A stretch of 64,000 nt of DNA from Nageia nagi (lineage: Eukaryota; Pinophyta), in the NCBI GenBank assembly GCA_050084985.1, contig JBITNC010000001.1, forward strand, positions 153,946,001-154,010,000, written 5' to 3'. Under the pieces are notes generated by a model. It did not search any database and was not told the DNA's origin. It saw nothing but the letters and a program-made list of their open reading frames with translations. Below, one piece after another: positions 46,960 through 58,350 of this stretch. How positions within the stretch are numbered: position 1 is the stretch's first letter; each line of letters opens with the position of its first letter. The translations under genes and the position numbers were made by a program.

Positions 46960-47916
46960 CATTGATATTTTTTTTTTCCTTGCCCAAAACAAGCACAAGA
47001 CTTGGAGGAAACAATGTTACTTGTTCCCGCCTGAAAGGATTGGCTATCCCAAGTGCTCACATGGAATATGGTCTTGATGGCTTAGGAGTTAGAGATGCAT
47101 GTTGTTAACCGTATACAAGGGAAACTCGATTTGGGATTCCCCTCTTTAATGAGGAAAGATTGCAAATGTGAATGAAAGCAAAGAAAGATCACAAATGTAG
47201 GGAAAAACATGGGAATAAATGCAAGGCAATGTAAGGAAAGGAAAAGACCTATGAGGATGTCACTAGGGATACAATGTCTTGGTAGGTCATTTTCAGACTC
47301 ATTAAGGTCTATACACTCATTATTAAGCCAGAAAGCAAATAACAAATATGCTCAAATCACTACCAGATGAGAGCAGGAAGCTGTAGGGTCTTTATGGAAG
47401 ACTCAATGGAAAGGGTAAAGATGGAGTGAAGGCGTAAGTGTAGTAACCTAACCAAATGATATAAAGATAAGCTGTAGGCCTCAGAATATATCCACTTGTG
47501 TGCAAACTATGCAAAGAAGGATCATACTCTTTCACAAAATAATCAATATGCAGTTCATAGAAAGAACCATTCAGATATGCATAATCCCACAAATGATGTT
47601 CCTCACAGTATAACTTTATGATTTTATTCCTCTAAACAAAAACACATTCATATTGATTTTCAATAACAAAACATGCATAGAACCCATTATGCAATGGAAT
47701 GTGAATCTTATGACATGCAAATGCTCAAAATGAATGTACAAATGAATTCAATAGCCTCAATCTCAAAATGCAAGAACTCCAATATATGATGCTTTCATTA
47801 CGTGCAAAAGTCCAATGCAAAAATAGTACAAAGACCATGTGTATAAACTCTTTATGTCAAAATTCCTCATGCAAAAATCCCGTATGTCAAATCTCTTTCT
47901 AAATGGCCCGAATGGG

Positions 47917-47932
47917 GTATAAATAGGCCACT
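47917..47932 (-). promoter_or_regulatory. Second TATA-like box of H3, downstream of its ORF
   Basis: The minus strand reads GGCCTATTTATACC, about 0.6 kb after the ORF end and about 0.96 kb before the LTR end. H2 (58341) and H6 (8404-8420) have a box at a similar distance from the LTR end, which fits the retroelement's own promoter. The motif is nearly symmetrical, so strand is inferred from context. Confidence 0.5.
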
Positions 47933-48507
47933 AGAAATATTACCCTAAAGGCATCAAATATGATATGGTGTGCACACATGCAACACACATACCAATACAA
48001 AATCAGATATCATCCCACAAAACTATGTAAGTGGCATCTAAAGCTGACAAAATATAAATGCGACAGCCACAATGCATCTACTCTACATCTATTCTATCTA
48101 ACAAAAAATTAGATATGCAATAAATAGATTGAAAAGGTTTGACATCAAAATTGGCGAGAGCAAAACCTCATCCCTGCATCGAGCAGAGTCATAAATGAAT
48201 TTAACAGATTTGACCTAGCCGGAGAAAAAACCCATCCCTACACCAGTCAAATCAAAGTAAAGTCTGACAAGCAACCTATATGTACTAAACATGAAAAAAA
48301 GTACTATAGAGGAAGTTTACGGGTGAATTAGATCTAGGCCAAATCTGATTCGATACGAGCAAAGTTCCACTCCTTGCTGGTGAGACCATAGGACTCGATG
48401 ATCTCCTCCAAAAACACCATGATCTTCTTTATGCGCCTAGAGATCATACCAATGGTACTATCATTCTATTGGAAGTAATCCTCAATCTTCTTGATTGTGG
48501 CTTGCAT

Positions 48508-51417
48508 CTAGTACTGCCAAATGACCATCTGCCTCTCGTGCACAATAGGAAGTCCTTCCTTCAGCAAGTTTAGATCCTCAACCTCAAGATGCTCTTGGAT
48601 TAGATTTTGGGCCTCTGCCAATACTGCTTCCTTCTTTCGAACATTATTATTCTCCCCTTGGAACTTGAGCTGATAAAGATACTTGCTCATTTGCTTCGCT
48701 ACCTCCTTTCGCAAGGGGATCCTTACTTTGAGGACAGCATTGCAGTTCTTGAGTGTGTGGTTCAACCAATCATGGTGATATGTGAACTCATGGAAGTAGA
48801 CCAATTTCTCGAGGTTATTGGCGTAAGTGTGCTGCAAGTGGGAGATGTTGGGTAGGTAACTATCCAATTGGTCGAGGTGAGTAGTAATTTGAGCTCTGAG
48901 ATCCTTGATCTCAACAACCTCATCTAGGAGCTTGTAAATGCGTGAAGACAATCTCTCAACGATCTCCATCATCTTGTTCTTGAGCTACTCCTTTATGAGT
49001 TCCTAGCCCTCATGGAAGGAAGTTTGTTTCTACAAATGTAAGGGAGTGGTGCTGATTTTCTGAAACTCCTTTATGATTTTCCAATTGGCTTTGAGTTCCT
49101 TCTTTAATTTCTTCACATCCTGTTTTGGCTTCATAGCCTTCTTGTTCCATGACTGCAGCATTCTAGGTAACAATGTGTTTCTTGGTCATTAATCCCATTT
49201 TGATTGGTATCTTGAAAGTTTCGATAATACGGTCCTCAGGCCTCTAAGGATGCTTCTTCTTGGAGTAGCAATGGCTGATGGAGATCTCCTTTTGAGAGGT
49301 GGAGACAAAAGTGTCCACCCTCCAAATTTTCTCCCCATCTGAAAGTTCTTCTTCCTCGTCCTCGGATCACAAGTCCTATTCTATATCTTCATCATGAGCC
49401 GTACTCATGCTGAGGGCTCTAAGGCATGCATCTAGGTCAAGATCTGGATGTTCAATCACTGGTCGAGTGGGAAACCTTTGAACTAGCAATCTCAATTTAT
49501 CAACTTTCTTGGCCTCTTTTGCTAGGATAGTTGGAACTACCATCACCTCCTTGCCCTGATGCTCTTCTTGCCTTCTCTTCTTCTTTTGTTCTTCTATCTC
49601 TCCTTCATCCTCTTCATCTCCTCCACTACGACTTAGAGATATTCCTGTATTTTGGAGCAAGAGATTTTTCTCATGACTCCTCCTGGTAGAGGGTTTATGC
49701 AAGGGAGATCTTTTCCTAGGTTCACCAAGAGAGGATTTGGATGCAGCCACCTCTCTAGCACACTTTTGGCCAAGTATCTAGATGCCATCATCATAAGTGC
49801 CTACGTCCACTATCTCATCTTCCGGGATCGTTTCCACTTCCGTCTCATTTGATGCTAAGCACCAATGGCTACGTCTCCTCGCTGAAGTGAATGGAAAGTG
49901 TTGGCATCATCTTCCTCTTCTACTTCTCTCTAACTATGGCTCTCTTATTCTTCTGTAGAATCTCCAGCTATACAGTCAGGGTTTTCATCAGCTTCTTCAT
50001 CCCCCTTCGTCCTACACATTCCTATACCTTTCTTCACCTCCCAAAGATTTGTGTGGAAATGGAATGGGTCAATGAAAAGGAGTGTCATAGAAATGGGCAA
50101 TCATCCCCTCGGGATCATAGTTCCTAGTAGCAGCTTCCCTGAATAAATTATACTATTGTAGCTCCTCTCGCATGTGTGTTGCCTCCACCCAAGTCTAGCA
50201 CACATATCCAGATATAGAAATAGGCAAGTTGATGGTGGTGTTTTTCTTCTTCTAGACCTTCTCCTTTAGGAACAAGAGCTACCTAGCAAACTCCATGAGG
50301 ATCAACCTGTCGTTGACATACTTGGGCAGGAGCATGGGCTCCTCCTTCGAGCCATAAAATCTAATGTAGGTGAAGTCAACATCTTGCAAAAAAAAGTCTT
50401 CATGCATACGAATAGCCTGGATATCAGCATCAAAAATCTTCTTCACCATAGACTCTCCCTTGATATCCTTGTAGATATCATACTCTCATGCATCAATTTT
50501 TCCATGAAAACACTCAAATTTATTTTGGCACCACCATTTTTGGTATGCCCTTCACACGGGGGCTCTCTTCTCCCTCAAGTACCTCTCAGAAGCTAGCTCC
50601 TTGGATTTGACCTTGCCATGTAGTAACAAATATACCAGGTAAGAGTTCATGTAAAATCTCTTTGAAGAGCCGAAAAAGGACAATTGGTAGCGCAAGGCAT
50701 CACTGATAACCCCTACCCACCGAATGGGCCTCCCCAAACTGATTGCAACCATAAAACCTATGAATTCCCCCCAGTACTTGGCATCATTCTCTTGACTGGT
50801 TCCTCTTAGTAATAAGGTGATCATTTTTGGCACAACTAGCAGAAATTCTTCTCTTCATGCATTATCAACCTTTGCCCCTGAAGGTTCTGAAATTCCTCAA
50901 GCAACCAAGGTCTAACATAGTTTCGAGTCCGGGAAGTGGAGTCATGAAACTCCTCTAAATGGACCAATGTATAGTCATCCCCATAACATTTCCAGCCAAA
51001 AGTTGCTTCAATACTAGAAGGGGTGAAGTCCATGATTACATTGCCCTCTGTATCCTGTAGCACTCTCTTGTTGAAATCACACTTCCACAAGTTGGGAAAA
51101 GGTATTGCAAACAGTATCATGGCGGCATTGAACAAGCCTCACATGTGGATAAGTTCCCCAGATAGGTCCTCCTTGCTCAGAGAGGTTGTAAAGGCCAAGG
51201 TCATAATTGGGTCCAAGTTACCCCAATCAATGTCACCAACAAAGATATATTTCCCCTTAAATTTGGTCTGAAGGAGCTCTGGTTTGCTCTTCGATTGAAA
51301 TTCTATCAAACTCTCCTTCAAAAGTCGAGCCATCTGGGTTTTAGTCACATCCCTCTCAAATAGTTGGCTCTGGGTCTTCCTAGCCTTCAAAGAGGGTGCT
51401 TTGGTGCTTGAAGCCAT
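48508..51417 (-). pseudogene. LTR-internal ORF, copy 2: unknown protein with coiled C-terminus
   Basis: It starts at the minus-strand ATG of MASSTKAPSLKARKTQSQLF. The N-terminal block has VGDIDWGNLDPI, then LFAIPFPNLWKCDFNKR, then NVIMDFTPSSIEATFGW. After a frame change comes the core AKYWGEFIGFMVAISLGRPI, then VISDALRYQLS and FYMNSYLVYLLLHGK (50780-50600). A central acidic/basic linker at 49750-49376 (EEDEGEIEEQKKKRRQE) follows. A 150-codon C-terminal block (48972-48508) is rich in heptad-like leucines (IVERLSSRIYKLLDEVVEI). Several stops and shifts are present. The segments and their order match copies 1 and 3. I recognise no enzyme motif, zinc finger, signal peptide or membrane helix. The protein is not one I can name. 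Confidence 0.72.
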
Positions 51418-51897
51418 GGAGGACACTACCTAACTCCTTCCTCAATTACAGATGTATGACTAGTCTAGGCGCACAGTTATGAATTAGTGCAAAAGAATAG
51501 CCAAGAAAGCATGCGACGGGGCCTAGGGACACTTAGTCAATTTCTCGAACAAAACTCTTCACACCAAAGTTGGTTGCATGGTTTTGAATGAGTGCCTCAA
51601 GCATGAATGAAAAATGATGCGACTAGGTTCAAGGGTGGATTTGAAATGCCTTAGCCAAAAGAGGCTTAACTGGATGTATAGCATCCCTGAATCTCCCTTC
51701 TATCTTGGTTACACGTTCTGAAGTGGGTGCTTGAGCATGCATGAAAAATGATGCGATCAAGCCCTAAAATGAGTGCAATGTCTTCTAATGTTCCTTCCTT
51801 GGTCGCGCATTTTGGGATGGATGCTTAGCATGTATGGAAAATGATGCAACTAAGAAGAGGGATGAAAATGAGGTATGAAATGCTCAAGGATAGGGCG

Positions 51898-51908
51898 ATA
51901 TTTATAGA
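51898..51908 (-). promoter_or_regulatory. TATA box upstream of ORF copy 2 in H3
   Basis: The minus strand reads CTATAAATATC about 480 bp before the ORF start, parallel to the boxes before copies 1 and 3. Confidence 0.55.
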
Positions 51909-52429
51909 TTTGCTCTTGGGCTAGGTGTTACTCTCTTACCAACTTGCTAAAAAGTCCATTAGAAAGCTTACAAACAAGGTTGCATGCATGGTGGAGGGTG
52001 CAAAAGAACCAAATAGGAATGGTGCAACTAGGAAGTGGGACCAAGGGATTTAGCCAATTTTCCAACATACTTGAGCTCTTAACTCCCTCATCCCATCTTT
52101 TTGGATGGGTGCTCAAAGCACATGCTTGAATCCTTGTACCCAACTCTTGGCATGCTTCCCAAGGTCTAAATCTTGAACAAAACTTCGAAAAAGGTATAGT
52201 ATGTCCTTGGTCGCACATGCAAGAAGGGGTGCTTTTTCTCCTATCTCCCCACGCTATGGCCCTTTCCAACTTTGCAAACTGAAATGAAGGGGGGTGACTT
52301 CCCTTTTATAGCCTTCTAGGTGGGTCACCATGGGATAGGTGTAGGATGAGGTCCAATGCATGGGATTCAATTTGTCACCAATGTCCAACACGTAGCTTAT
52401 TTCCTTTTCTTTTCCCTGGTTGCATGGTT

Positions 52430-53030
52430 TTAGATGAGTGCAAAAGGACTCATCTCCATCCTTGCAACAAGCCTTGAGGCTTTGAAATTTGGTTAAGTGT
52501 TCTTCAAGCTGATCGTACCCTTTGAGAGGAGTGCAAAAGGACTTGATGAAATCCATGCGACGGCCTTTGAGGCTTCAAAAAATGCTAAACATGAAGTTCT
52601 TGGTCACATGGTTCCTATGGAGTGCAAAAGGACTCATTCCAATGCATGTGACATCTTCAAAAATGATGCTAAGTCTGAAATTCTTGGTTGCATGGTTCCT
52701 GAGGAGTACAAAAGGACTCACTCCAACGCATGCGACATCAAAGTGGGACAAAAAATGCTAAGTATGATCTGAAACCTAGTCTGGTCGCACCTTCTCCAAG
52801 GGGTACAAAAATGACTCCCTCAAAAACATGCGATAGGCTGAAAACATGCCCTTTTCCTGCATTTTTCGACAACATGATGACAACCAAGATACAAGGTGGG
52901 AGAAATACAAAAAAGGGAGGCCCTCAAAAGCTTTTTTAAATAGGATGATGTAGACGACAAAGACAAGGCTGCATGGTCGCATGGTTGAAAGGGGGTGCAA
53001 AAGCATTCTATGGAAAACATACGACAGGAT
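52430..53030 (-). repeat. ~90-bp diverged tandem repeats in H3 U3
   Basis: On the plus strand, 'GAGTGCAAAAGGACTCACTCC' followed by 'ATGCGACATC' recurs near 52436, 52524, 52618, 52706, 52799 and 52993, mostly 88-94 bp apart. Each copy contains the small inverted repeat GAGT/ACTC. Weaker copies reach to 51490. Confidence 0.68.
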
Positions 53031-53205
53031 AAAAGTGCATAAAAAATGACACTATTGATGCGAAAATGCAAATTGAACATGTTCCCAATATCCTCCAAAA
53101 GGTATGCATCTTATAGATAGCTTTCATTCAATCTTTTCTTCTTTTATGTTTCCTGAGGATCCTTGAAATGCAAAAACATTTGGGGGGTGTTGTGTAGGCA
53201 CAACA

Positions 53206-53311
53206 CAACCACCCACTCCTTGCCACTGTCCAACATGGTGCATATTGAAGTTGTATTCCACCACCATGTGCTTCGGTTGATAATTTCAGAGGATGCAAAG
53301 GAGACTGGATG
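53206..53311 (+). mobile_element. Element B2 3' region, right part
   Basis: It begins with the second caacc and matches B1 at 23450-23560 ('gcatattgaagttg', 'ccaccaccatgtgctt'). The polypurine tract, hairpin and first bases of the LTR present in B1 are deleted here ('gagactggatg' joins directly to 'cccccttgtac'). Confidence 0.7.
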
Positions 53312-53639
53312 CCCCCTTGTACTTTTAGTGGTACCAGTTTGGTCATCTTGTACTATATATATTTGATGTATTTGCATTTACATTGTTGTAACTCAGGATA
53401 GGAGTTTTTATGGGTCATGTGGACCCCATTGTGAGCCCCAAGTGGGATGTCTCCCTCCTTAGTAGTAGATTAGGCATGTGTTGCATTGGAGATCCCGGAT
53501 TGTGGGAATCCCAAGGTATTTTTATGCATTAGAGTTTTGGACAGCCACCAGCATGCTAGAACCACATTGGGGAGGGGCCCATACCCACATTGGCTAATGA
53601 GGACTCCAAGAACCCCACGTAGGCACTTTCAGTGCTAGG
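53312..53639 (+). mobile_element. 3' LTR of element B2, interrupted by H2
   Basis: This is the first ~330 bp of a B LTR (CCCCCTTGTACTTTTAGTGG, GATAGGAG, GTGGGATGTCTCCCTCC, GTGGGAATCCC, 'gtaggcactttcagtgctagg'). It stops exactly at the H2 start. The equivalent uninterrupted sequence is at 41863-41890, so the H2 target is ctagg (53635-53639). The rest of this LTR should lie beyond the window. Confidence 0.78.
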
Positions 53640-53949
53640 TGTTGTGACTAAAACACATGATGCCCCAAAATCCTATGATTTTGGAGACCCTCAGCATGTC
53701 ATATATATACTTCGTTTTGCTGTCGTCTAGTCCCACCCAAGTTGTGCCGCAAAGACTCGAATTCATGGACAATTCTTCTTTGGTTCAAGCCTCATTCTTG
53801 TCTTTTGAAACCATGCATCAGCCTTGCTATGCCTTTGCCTTGGACTTTTCATGCCCCATTTCATTCCAACCTCATGCGACTAGGTCAGGAGGAAGAACTG
53901 AGCAAGTTCAAGGGTCAAGAAGTGAACCTATGGCACTCAGGAGGTTGGC

Positions 53950-54545
53950 GCATGCCTCAAAAAGACAAAATATTGTCTATTTTAACCAAGTGCCAAGCTT
54001 GGAAGGGCAGCCAATTCAAGCAAATAGGAAATAATGGACAATTCATGAAGCCCAAAACCTCAAGATCTAATCAAGATCACCTAGGAGGATTGATGCATGA
54101 TCTCAAAAGACAAATTTTTGACTTTTTGAGGCATGCACCAAGCCCAGGAAGCCTCCAGGATTTAGCAAGGATGAAAATTTGGCAAAGGCATGAGTAATTA
54201 AGCATGAAAACACGAAAATTTAGCCATTTGGAGGCTATGCATGGTTCAAAAAGACACAATTTTGTCTTTTTTTCCCATGCAACCAAGCTAGTTAGGTAGG
54301 AGAGGTTGGCACATGCCTCAAAAAGTAAAAAAAATGACTCATGGAATCATGCGCTAGGTTTGAGGAGAGCCCAGTTTGAGGTGAAAGCCCAAATTTGGTA
54401 AGTTTGGGCCCCAAAAAGGCCAAAAATCAGGTTAATGGGTGAGTTTCATGATCAAGGCAACCAAGCAACGGAGCAAGAGACCTAACGTTGGGAGCATACA
54501 CACCCCCAAGGTTGGGGTATGATTTGAAAAGACACCATCTTGTCT
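53950..54545 (+). repeat. Series of palindromic hairpins in H2 U3
   Basis: Five copies of a ~50-bp motif occur near 53957, 54101, 54238, 54318 and 54524: 'catgcctcaaaa' + AGACAAAATTTTGTCT-like palindrome + 'ttt..catgcaccaagc'. Arms such as AAAAAGACA and TGTCTTTTT are retained with different centres, and the fourth copy is degenerate. Confidence 0.7.
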
Positions 54546-54716
54546 TTTTTATTATGCTCCAAGCTAGAATCAGCCTTAAAACCCCAACGTCAACCCCAAG
54601 TGGCTTAACATGGAATTTTGAATCGGCACACATCTCGAGGTCGATTAGATGGAAAGATGAGATCAAGTTTGCTACTAACCCTAGCCAAATAGGGTTAAAT
54701 GGGAGCCAGTTTGGGC

Positions 54717-54725
54717 TATAAATAC
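54717..54725 (+). promoter_or_regulatory. TATA box upstream of ORF copy 3 in H2
   Basis: TATAAATAC lies about 228 bp before the ORF ATG at 54945. The leader between them has no open frame of note. Comparable boxes precede copies 1 and 2. Confidence 0.6.
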
Positions 54726-54944
54726 AAGCTTGGGACTTCATTTTATCCAAACTCAAACTTGTTCCTCTTCCACTTTTGCACCAGAATAGCAACAAATTGC
54801 AAATTTTTGTGCTCAAACTCCATCATTCATGCATCCTAGGGCTTGCGCAAGAACTTGGGAGGCAAGCTACTCCAAAGTGGGGTTTCTTCTCCACTTGAAA
54901 CCCGCGCATCACCCTTGAGCAGCAACGTTGCAAACTAGAACACC

Positions 54945-57900
54945 ATGACTTCCTCCAAGGGTAATTCAACTTCGAACTTCGCTAGGGACCTCGAGTGGTT
55001 GAAACATGATTGCATCATATCCATTTGTAAGAGACAACAATCCCTTCCCCTAGAGGCCTAATTCTTGAGGAATAGTCTTGCAGACATTGGATACATAGAT
55101 TGGCAAGACGTTGACCCTATGCAGATGAGAGAGAGCATTTGTGGGATTCCCACCATTGACCTAAAGCAGGACATTGTCTTCTTCTGTGGGGTCTCCACTT
55201 GTACATTCGTACCCTTCACAGCTCCATTCCCTGAATTATGCATGGAAGTCGATCACCATTAGTAGAAGGGAGAGAGTCCTTGGAGACATCATCATGGACT
55301 TCAGCCCCTATGCCATCAATGCAACATTTCAATGGACCTTTGAAGGTGATTTCGAGTATAGCGAGGCTACTAGGAGACCCCTAGGGCAGCCATCGCTAAC
55401 AAGAGCTAGATGTTCGAAGAACAACATGGGTTGAAAGGAAATGCGCTCATCAATGCTCCTCGCTCCAACCTCTACCCCACAGTCGAATTGATGATCCTCA
55501 TGTTGTCCAGAGTTCTCAAGAAGGAAGATGCTTTGAAATTCAAAAAGGAGTTCTTTGGTTTCATTCTTGAGATCGCCAAAGGGAGAAGGATCAGAAGGAG
55601 CAAGGTGTTGAGTGACACCATAGCTGATCAATTGTCATCCATACGTACCACACACAAATTTTATCTTAATTCATACTTGGTGTATATGTTGCTTCACGGC
55701 AGGTATAGAGCTACAACACAAGGTGAAACGACTTGGATAGAGAAAGGGACTTATTCCATTTGGAAATGCTACACCAAATGGAAGTTAGAGAGGAGATGGG
55801 ATAGTTTCATAATGAAGAAATATGGATGGGAGTATGAGATATACAAAGAGCTCAAAGAAGAGATCACAGTCTCCAGGATCTCCAATTCAGCCCAAGATGC
55901 TTTGAAGAAGCATAGGGACTTCTTCCTCCATCACCAACACTATTCCTACATTCGTATACATGGGTCAGCCGTGCAGCCATATCAGTTATCGAGGTTCATG
56001 AGCAAGAGAGTACTGTTGATGGAGATAATGAAGTAGTTGGCCTTTCTACATGAACATGTATGGAAGAAGAAATAGACCACTTCTAAATTGCCAATTGTTG
56101 TGGGAGAATATCAATGTAAGTCTTGGGCAGATGTAGATACCATGAGAGAAGAGTTTGTTAGATTCAATTTCAAGAAGATGCTTGTAGACGATCATTATGA
56201 CCACGACCACAGGATACAATAGTTCTTCATGAAGGAGAGGAAGAAGCCTTACGAGCATAAAACACTTTGCAGAAGAAGAGCCTTTTCGAAACATCAATAA
56301 AGGGGTAGAGATGAAGAAGATAAGATAGATGATGCCTAAGGATGCAAATGATCAACAACACCATGTGGAAGCCACTATCAACAAGAGACTCTTCTAACAT
56401 AAGGGAAGAAGACCTCAACATTTCACCTCCAAGATCATGCAGTTCCCTCCAGTTGTTGAGACACTAGTTTGATAGTATGCGTATATGCATGGTAAAAACC
56501 TAGTGGAGCAAGTTGTACAATAAGTACAAGTCACCATGGACAAGCATGATGCGAGCAAGCTAGAACCTGTGGCCACAGACAAGGTGATGAGGTGCATCAG
56601 GAACAAACAATAGGATTCATCTCCACCGTCCAGACCACCTAGAGCCATAACACCATCATTCCATCATCTGGGTCTTCATCTTCTAGCCAATTGTATAGAC
56701 TTGGCGAGAGTCAAGAGGAAGGCTAGGTTGGAGAATTAGAAGCTGAATAGGAGGTAAATGTAGCCTAGGGTGAGGAGATCCCAGATGCACAACAGTAGGA
56801 TGAGTCCTTAGAGATAGTGGAGCTGATCTGTAAACCATCAGCATTAGAGCCGTCTGCAGAGAAGGGCAAGAGGCCAGCATTAGAGACAATGTAGAAAAGA
56901 GCTCAATTGAAGAGAACTCCATAGTCACAAGGCACAAAAGCTTCAGGTGAGCATAACGAAGAAGGAGAGAGACCCTCTAAGAGAGAAAAGAAGAATACTA
57001 TTACCATTCAAGAGGCAGTTGTATAGACTTATCAATCGTCGCCCACGAATGAATGGGCAATTGACATGGAGGAGTGTCTTGATGTGTTTAACTTGAATTT
57101 CAGGGAAGAATTTGAGGCAAAAGAGAAGAATGATCAAAATGGAGAGAGCTCCACTCGCCTAGTGAAGACCCAGACATATGTGCATCTAGCTAATAATGCC
57201 ATACATATCAAGAGCATAATAGCTGATAAGGAGAATCCAAAACGTCCTGAAAACCTCAGATAGATCAACCATATCATCAACACAAGTTCAATTGGTTTCG
57301 CTGGTCGGAAACATGCAATCATCTCCAACACTGAGGCCATCACCAAGGAGGATATGATGAAGGACAAAGAAATCAAAAGCCTCAAGAAGTTAGCTGGACA
57401 AAAGAAGTTGACCAAAGAGTTGGAGTTAGCTAAGGTGCCCACAGAGGAGCTCCAAATGATCAAACCGCTCAAGGAGGGTATGATTGCAGTTAAGCAGAGA
57501 CAAATAGATGAGGTCTTGGCAACAGTTCAGCAGTTCATTGCGGCATTAGAGAGGGTAAAATTCGAGGAACAGAAGCTCAAGGACATTGTGGTGGAGAGGA
57601 CCAATCTTGTTAGGATTTTGGATTCCAAGAGGGCCATGATCATGTAGTTTGAGATGACATAGAATCGTAGGCCGGAGGATGTGAAGTTTTGTGAGGAGTA
57701 TTGGTTTTATTTAGGAGTGATTAATCAGATAACCACTTGATTCTAAGAAGTGCAGAAGGATGTTCAGAAGCTCAACGATAAGACAAATATTTATCTTGAG
57801 CAGATGGAGTTCTAGGTCAGGTTTATCGATGATGACACCACCATCTAGGATAGAGACCTTGTTATGGTAGAAGCAAGACACTTCCTTCATAGCCTTATCA

Positions 57901-58127
57901 TGATCGAGCACATCAACACCTTCCAAACTGGTAGTCACCTAGAGCACTTACTCAAAGCCCATGCTTGGAAGAAGGATATGCAGAGCATCGTTGAGAAGGT
58001 GGAGCATTGTGTTGTGAGAAATGGACCAAAGTTGTTGAAGATGCTGCACAGATTGGAGGTTACAGCCAAGTTCCTAGACGATAACTTCGAGGGATGCATT
58101 GAGGCATTGGGACCATCGATCGCCTAG
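54945..58127 (+). pseudogene. LTR-internal ORF, copy 3: unknown protein with coiled C-terminus
   Basis: It starts at the ATG of MTSSKGNSTSNFARDLEWL. Conserved blocks in order: LADIGYIDWQDVDPMQMRES; VPFTAPFPELCMEVDHH; after a frame change DIIMDFSPYAINATFQW; then a 208-codon open stretch (55410-56036) with the core FKKEFFGFILEIAKGRRIRR, VLSDTIADQLS and FYLNSYLVYMLLHGR. This core is the best preserved of the three copies. A long decayed acidic linker follows. The C-terminal blocks at 57354-57647 (IKSLKKLAGQKKLTKELELA) and 57864-58127 are Lys/Glu/Leu-rich and probably coiled coil. Several stops and shifts are present. The [FY]W.EF.GF...I..G..IRW...SD core with a FY.N.YLVY.LLHG tail identifies the family. 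Nothing in it is recognisable as gag, protease, RT, integrase or env. Confidence 0.75.
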
Positions 58128-58340
58128 TCACATTTTTATATTTTATTATATTTCATAATTATTTTGGCAAAACTTTATTTTATTTGTTAATGAATCCTTG
58201 AGTTTGTAATAGATGAGGATTTGCTACTACAAACTTGGATGACATCTTGTAATGCCATGTGGCATATTTTTGTTGGACCATATTTTATTTCATGAAAGTT
58301 GCAATTAGGGTTAAGAAAACACTTAGGGTTTCCAAGAAAA

Positions 58341-58350
58341 CTATATATAA
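58341..58350 (+). promoter_or_regulatory. Second TATA box of H2, downstream of its ORF
   Basis: CTATATATAA lies about 0.87 kb before the LTR end. Its distance from the end matches H6 and H3, so it is the better candidate for the genomic-RNA promoter, leaving the ORF in U3. Confidence 0.55.

Larger units (their letters stand above)
46960..53205 (-). mobile_element. Solo long LTR H3 (6.2 kb) carrying an ORF, inserted in B2
   Basis: The right end reads GTGTTGTGTAGGCACAACA (minus-strand TGTTGTGCCTACACAACA), the family-H 5' hairpin. The left end on the minus strand reads GGCAAGGAAAAAAAAAATAT then CAATG, comparable to the H2 end near its primer-binding site. The flanks carry caacc at 46955-46959 and 53206-53210, and removing 46960-53205 joins two halves of B2 that align with B1. 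In minus-strand order: hairpins, ~90-bp repeats, TATA (51898-51908), ORF copy 2 (51417 to 48508), a second TATA (about 47917-47932), and a ~0.96-kb tail. There is no internal gag or pol. The left terminal dinucleotide is not canonical TG/CA, so the boundary rests mainly on the duplication and on B1 alignment. Confidence 0.8.

Noticed and set aside
46966-46978. A poly(T) run as sign of a retroposed (LINE-type) poly(A) tail
   Set aside because: The minus-strand A-run is followed by a decayed LTR end, and the H2 LTR has an A-rich stretch at the same place. Flank duplication is 5 bp, as for LTR elements.
55174-55434. A second start for the ORF copy 3 protein
   Set aside because: This frame only picks up the protein after a frameshift; the ATG at 54945 after the TATA box aligns in position with copies 1 and 2.
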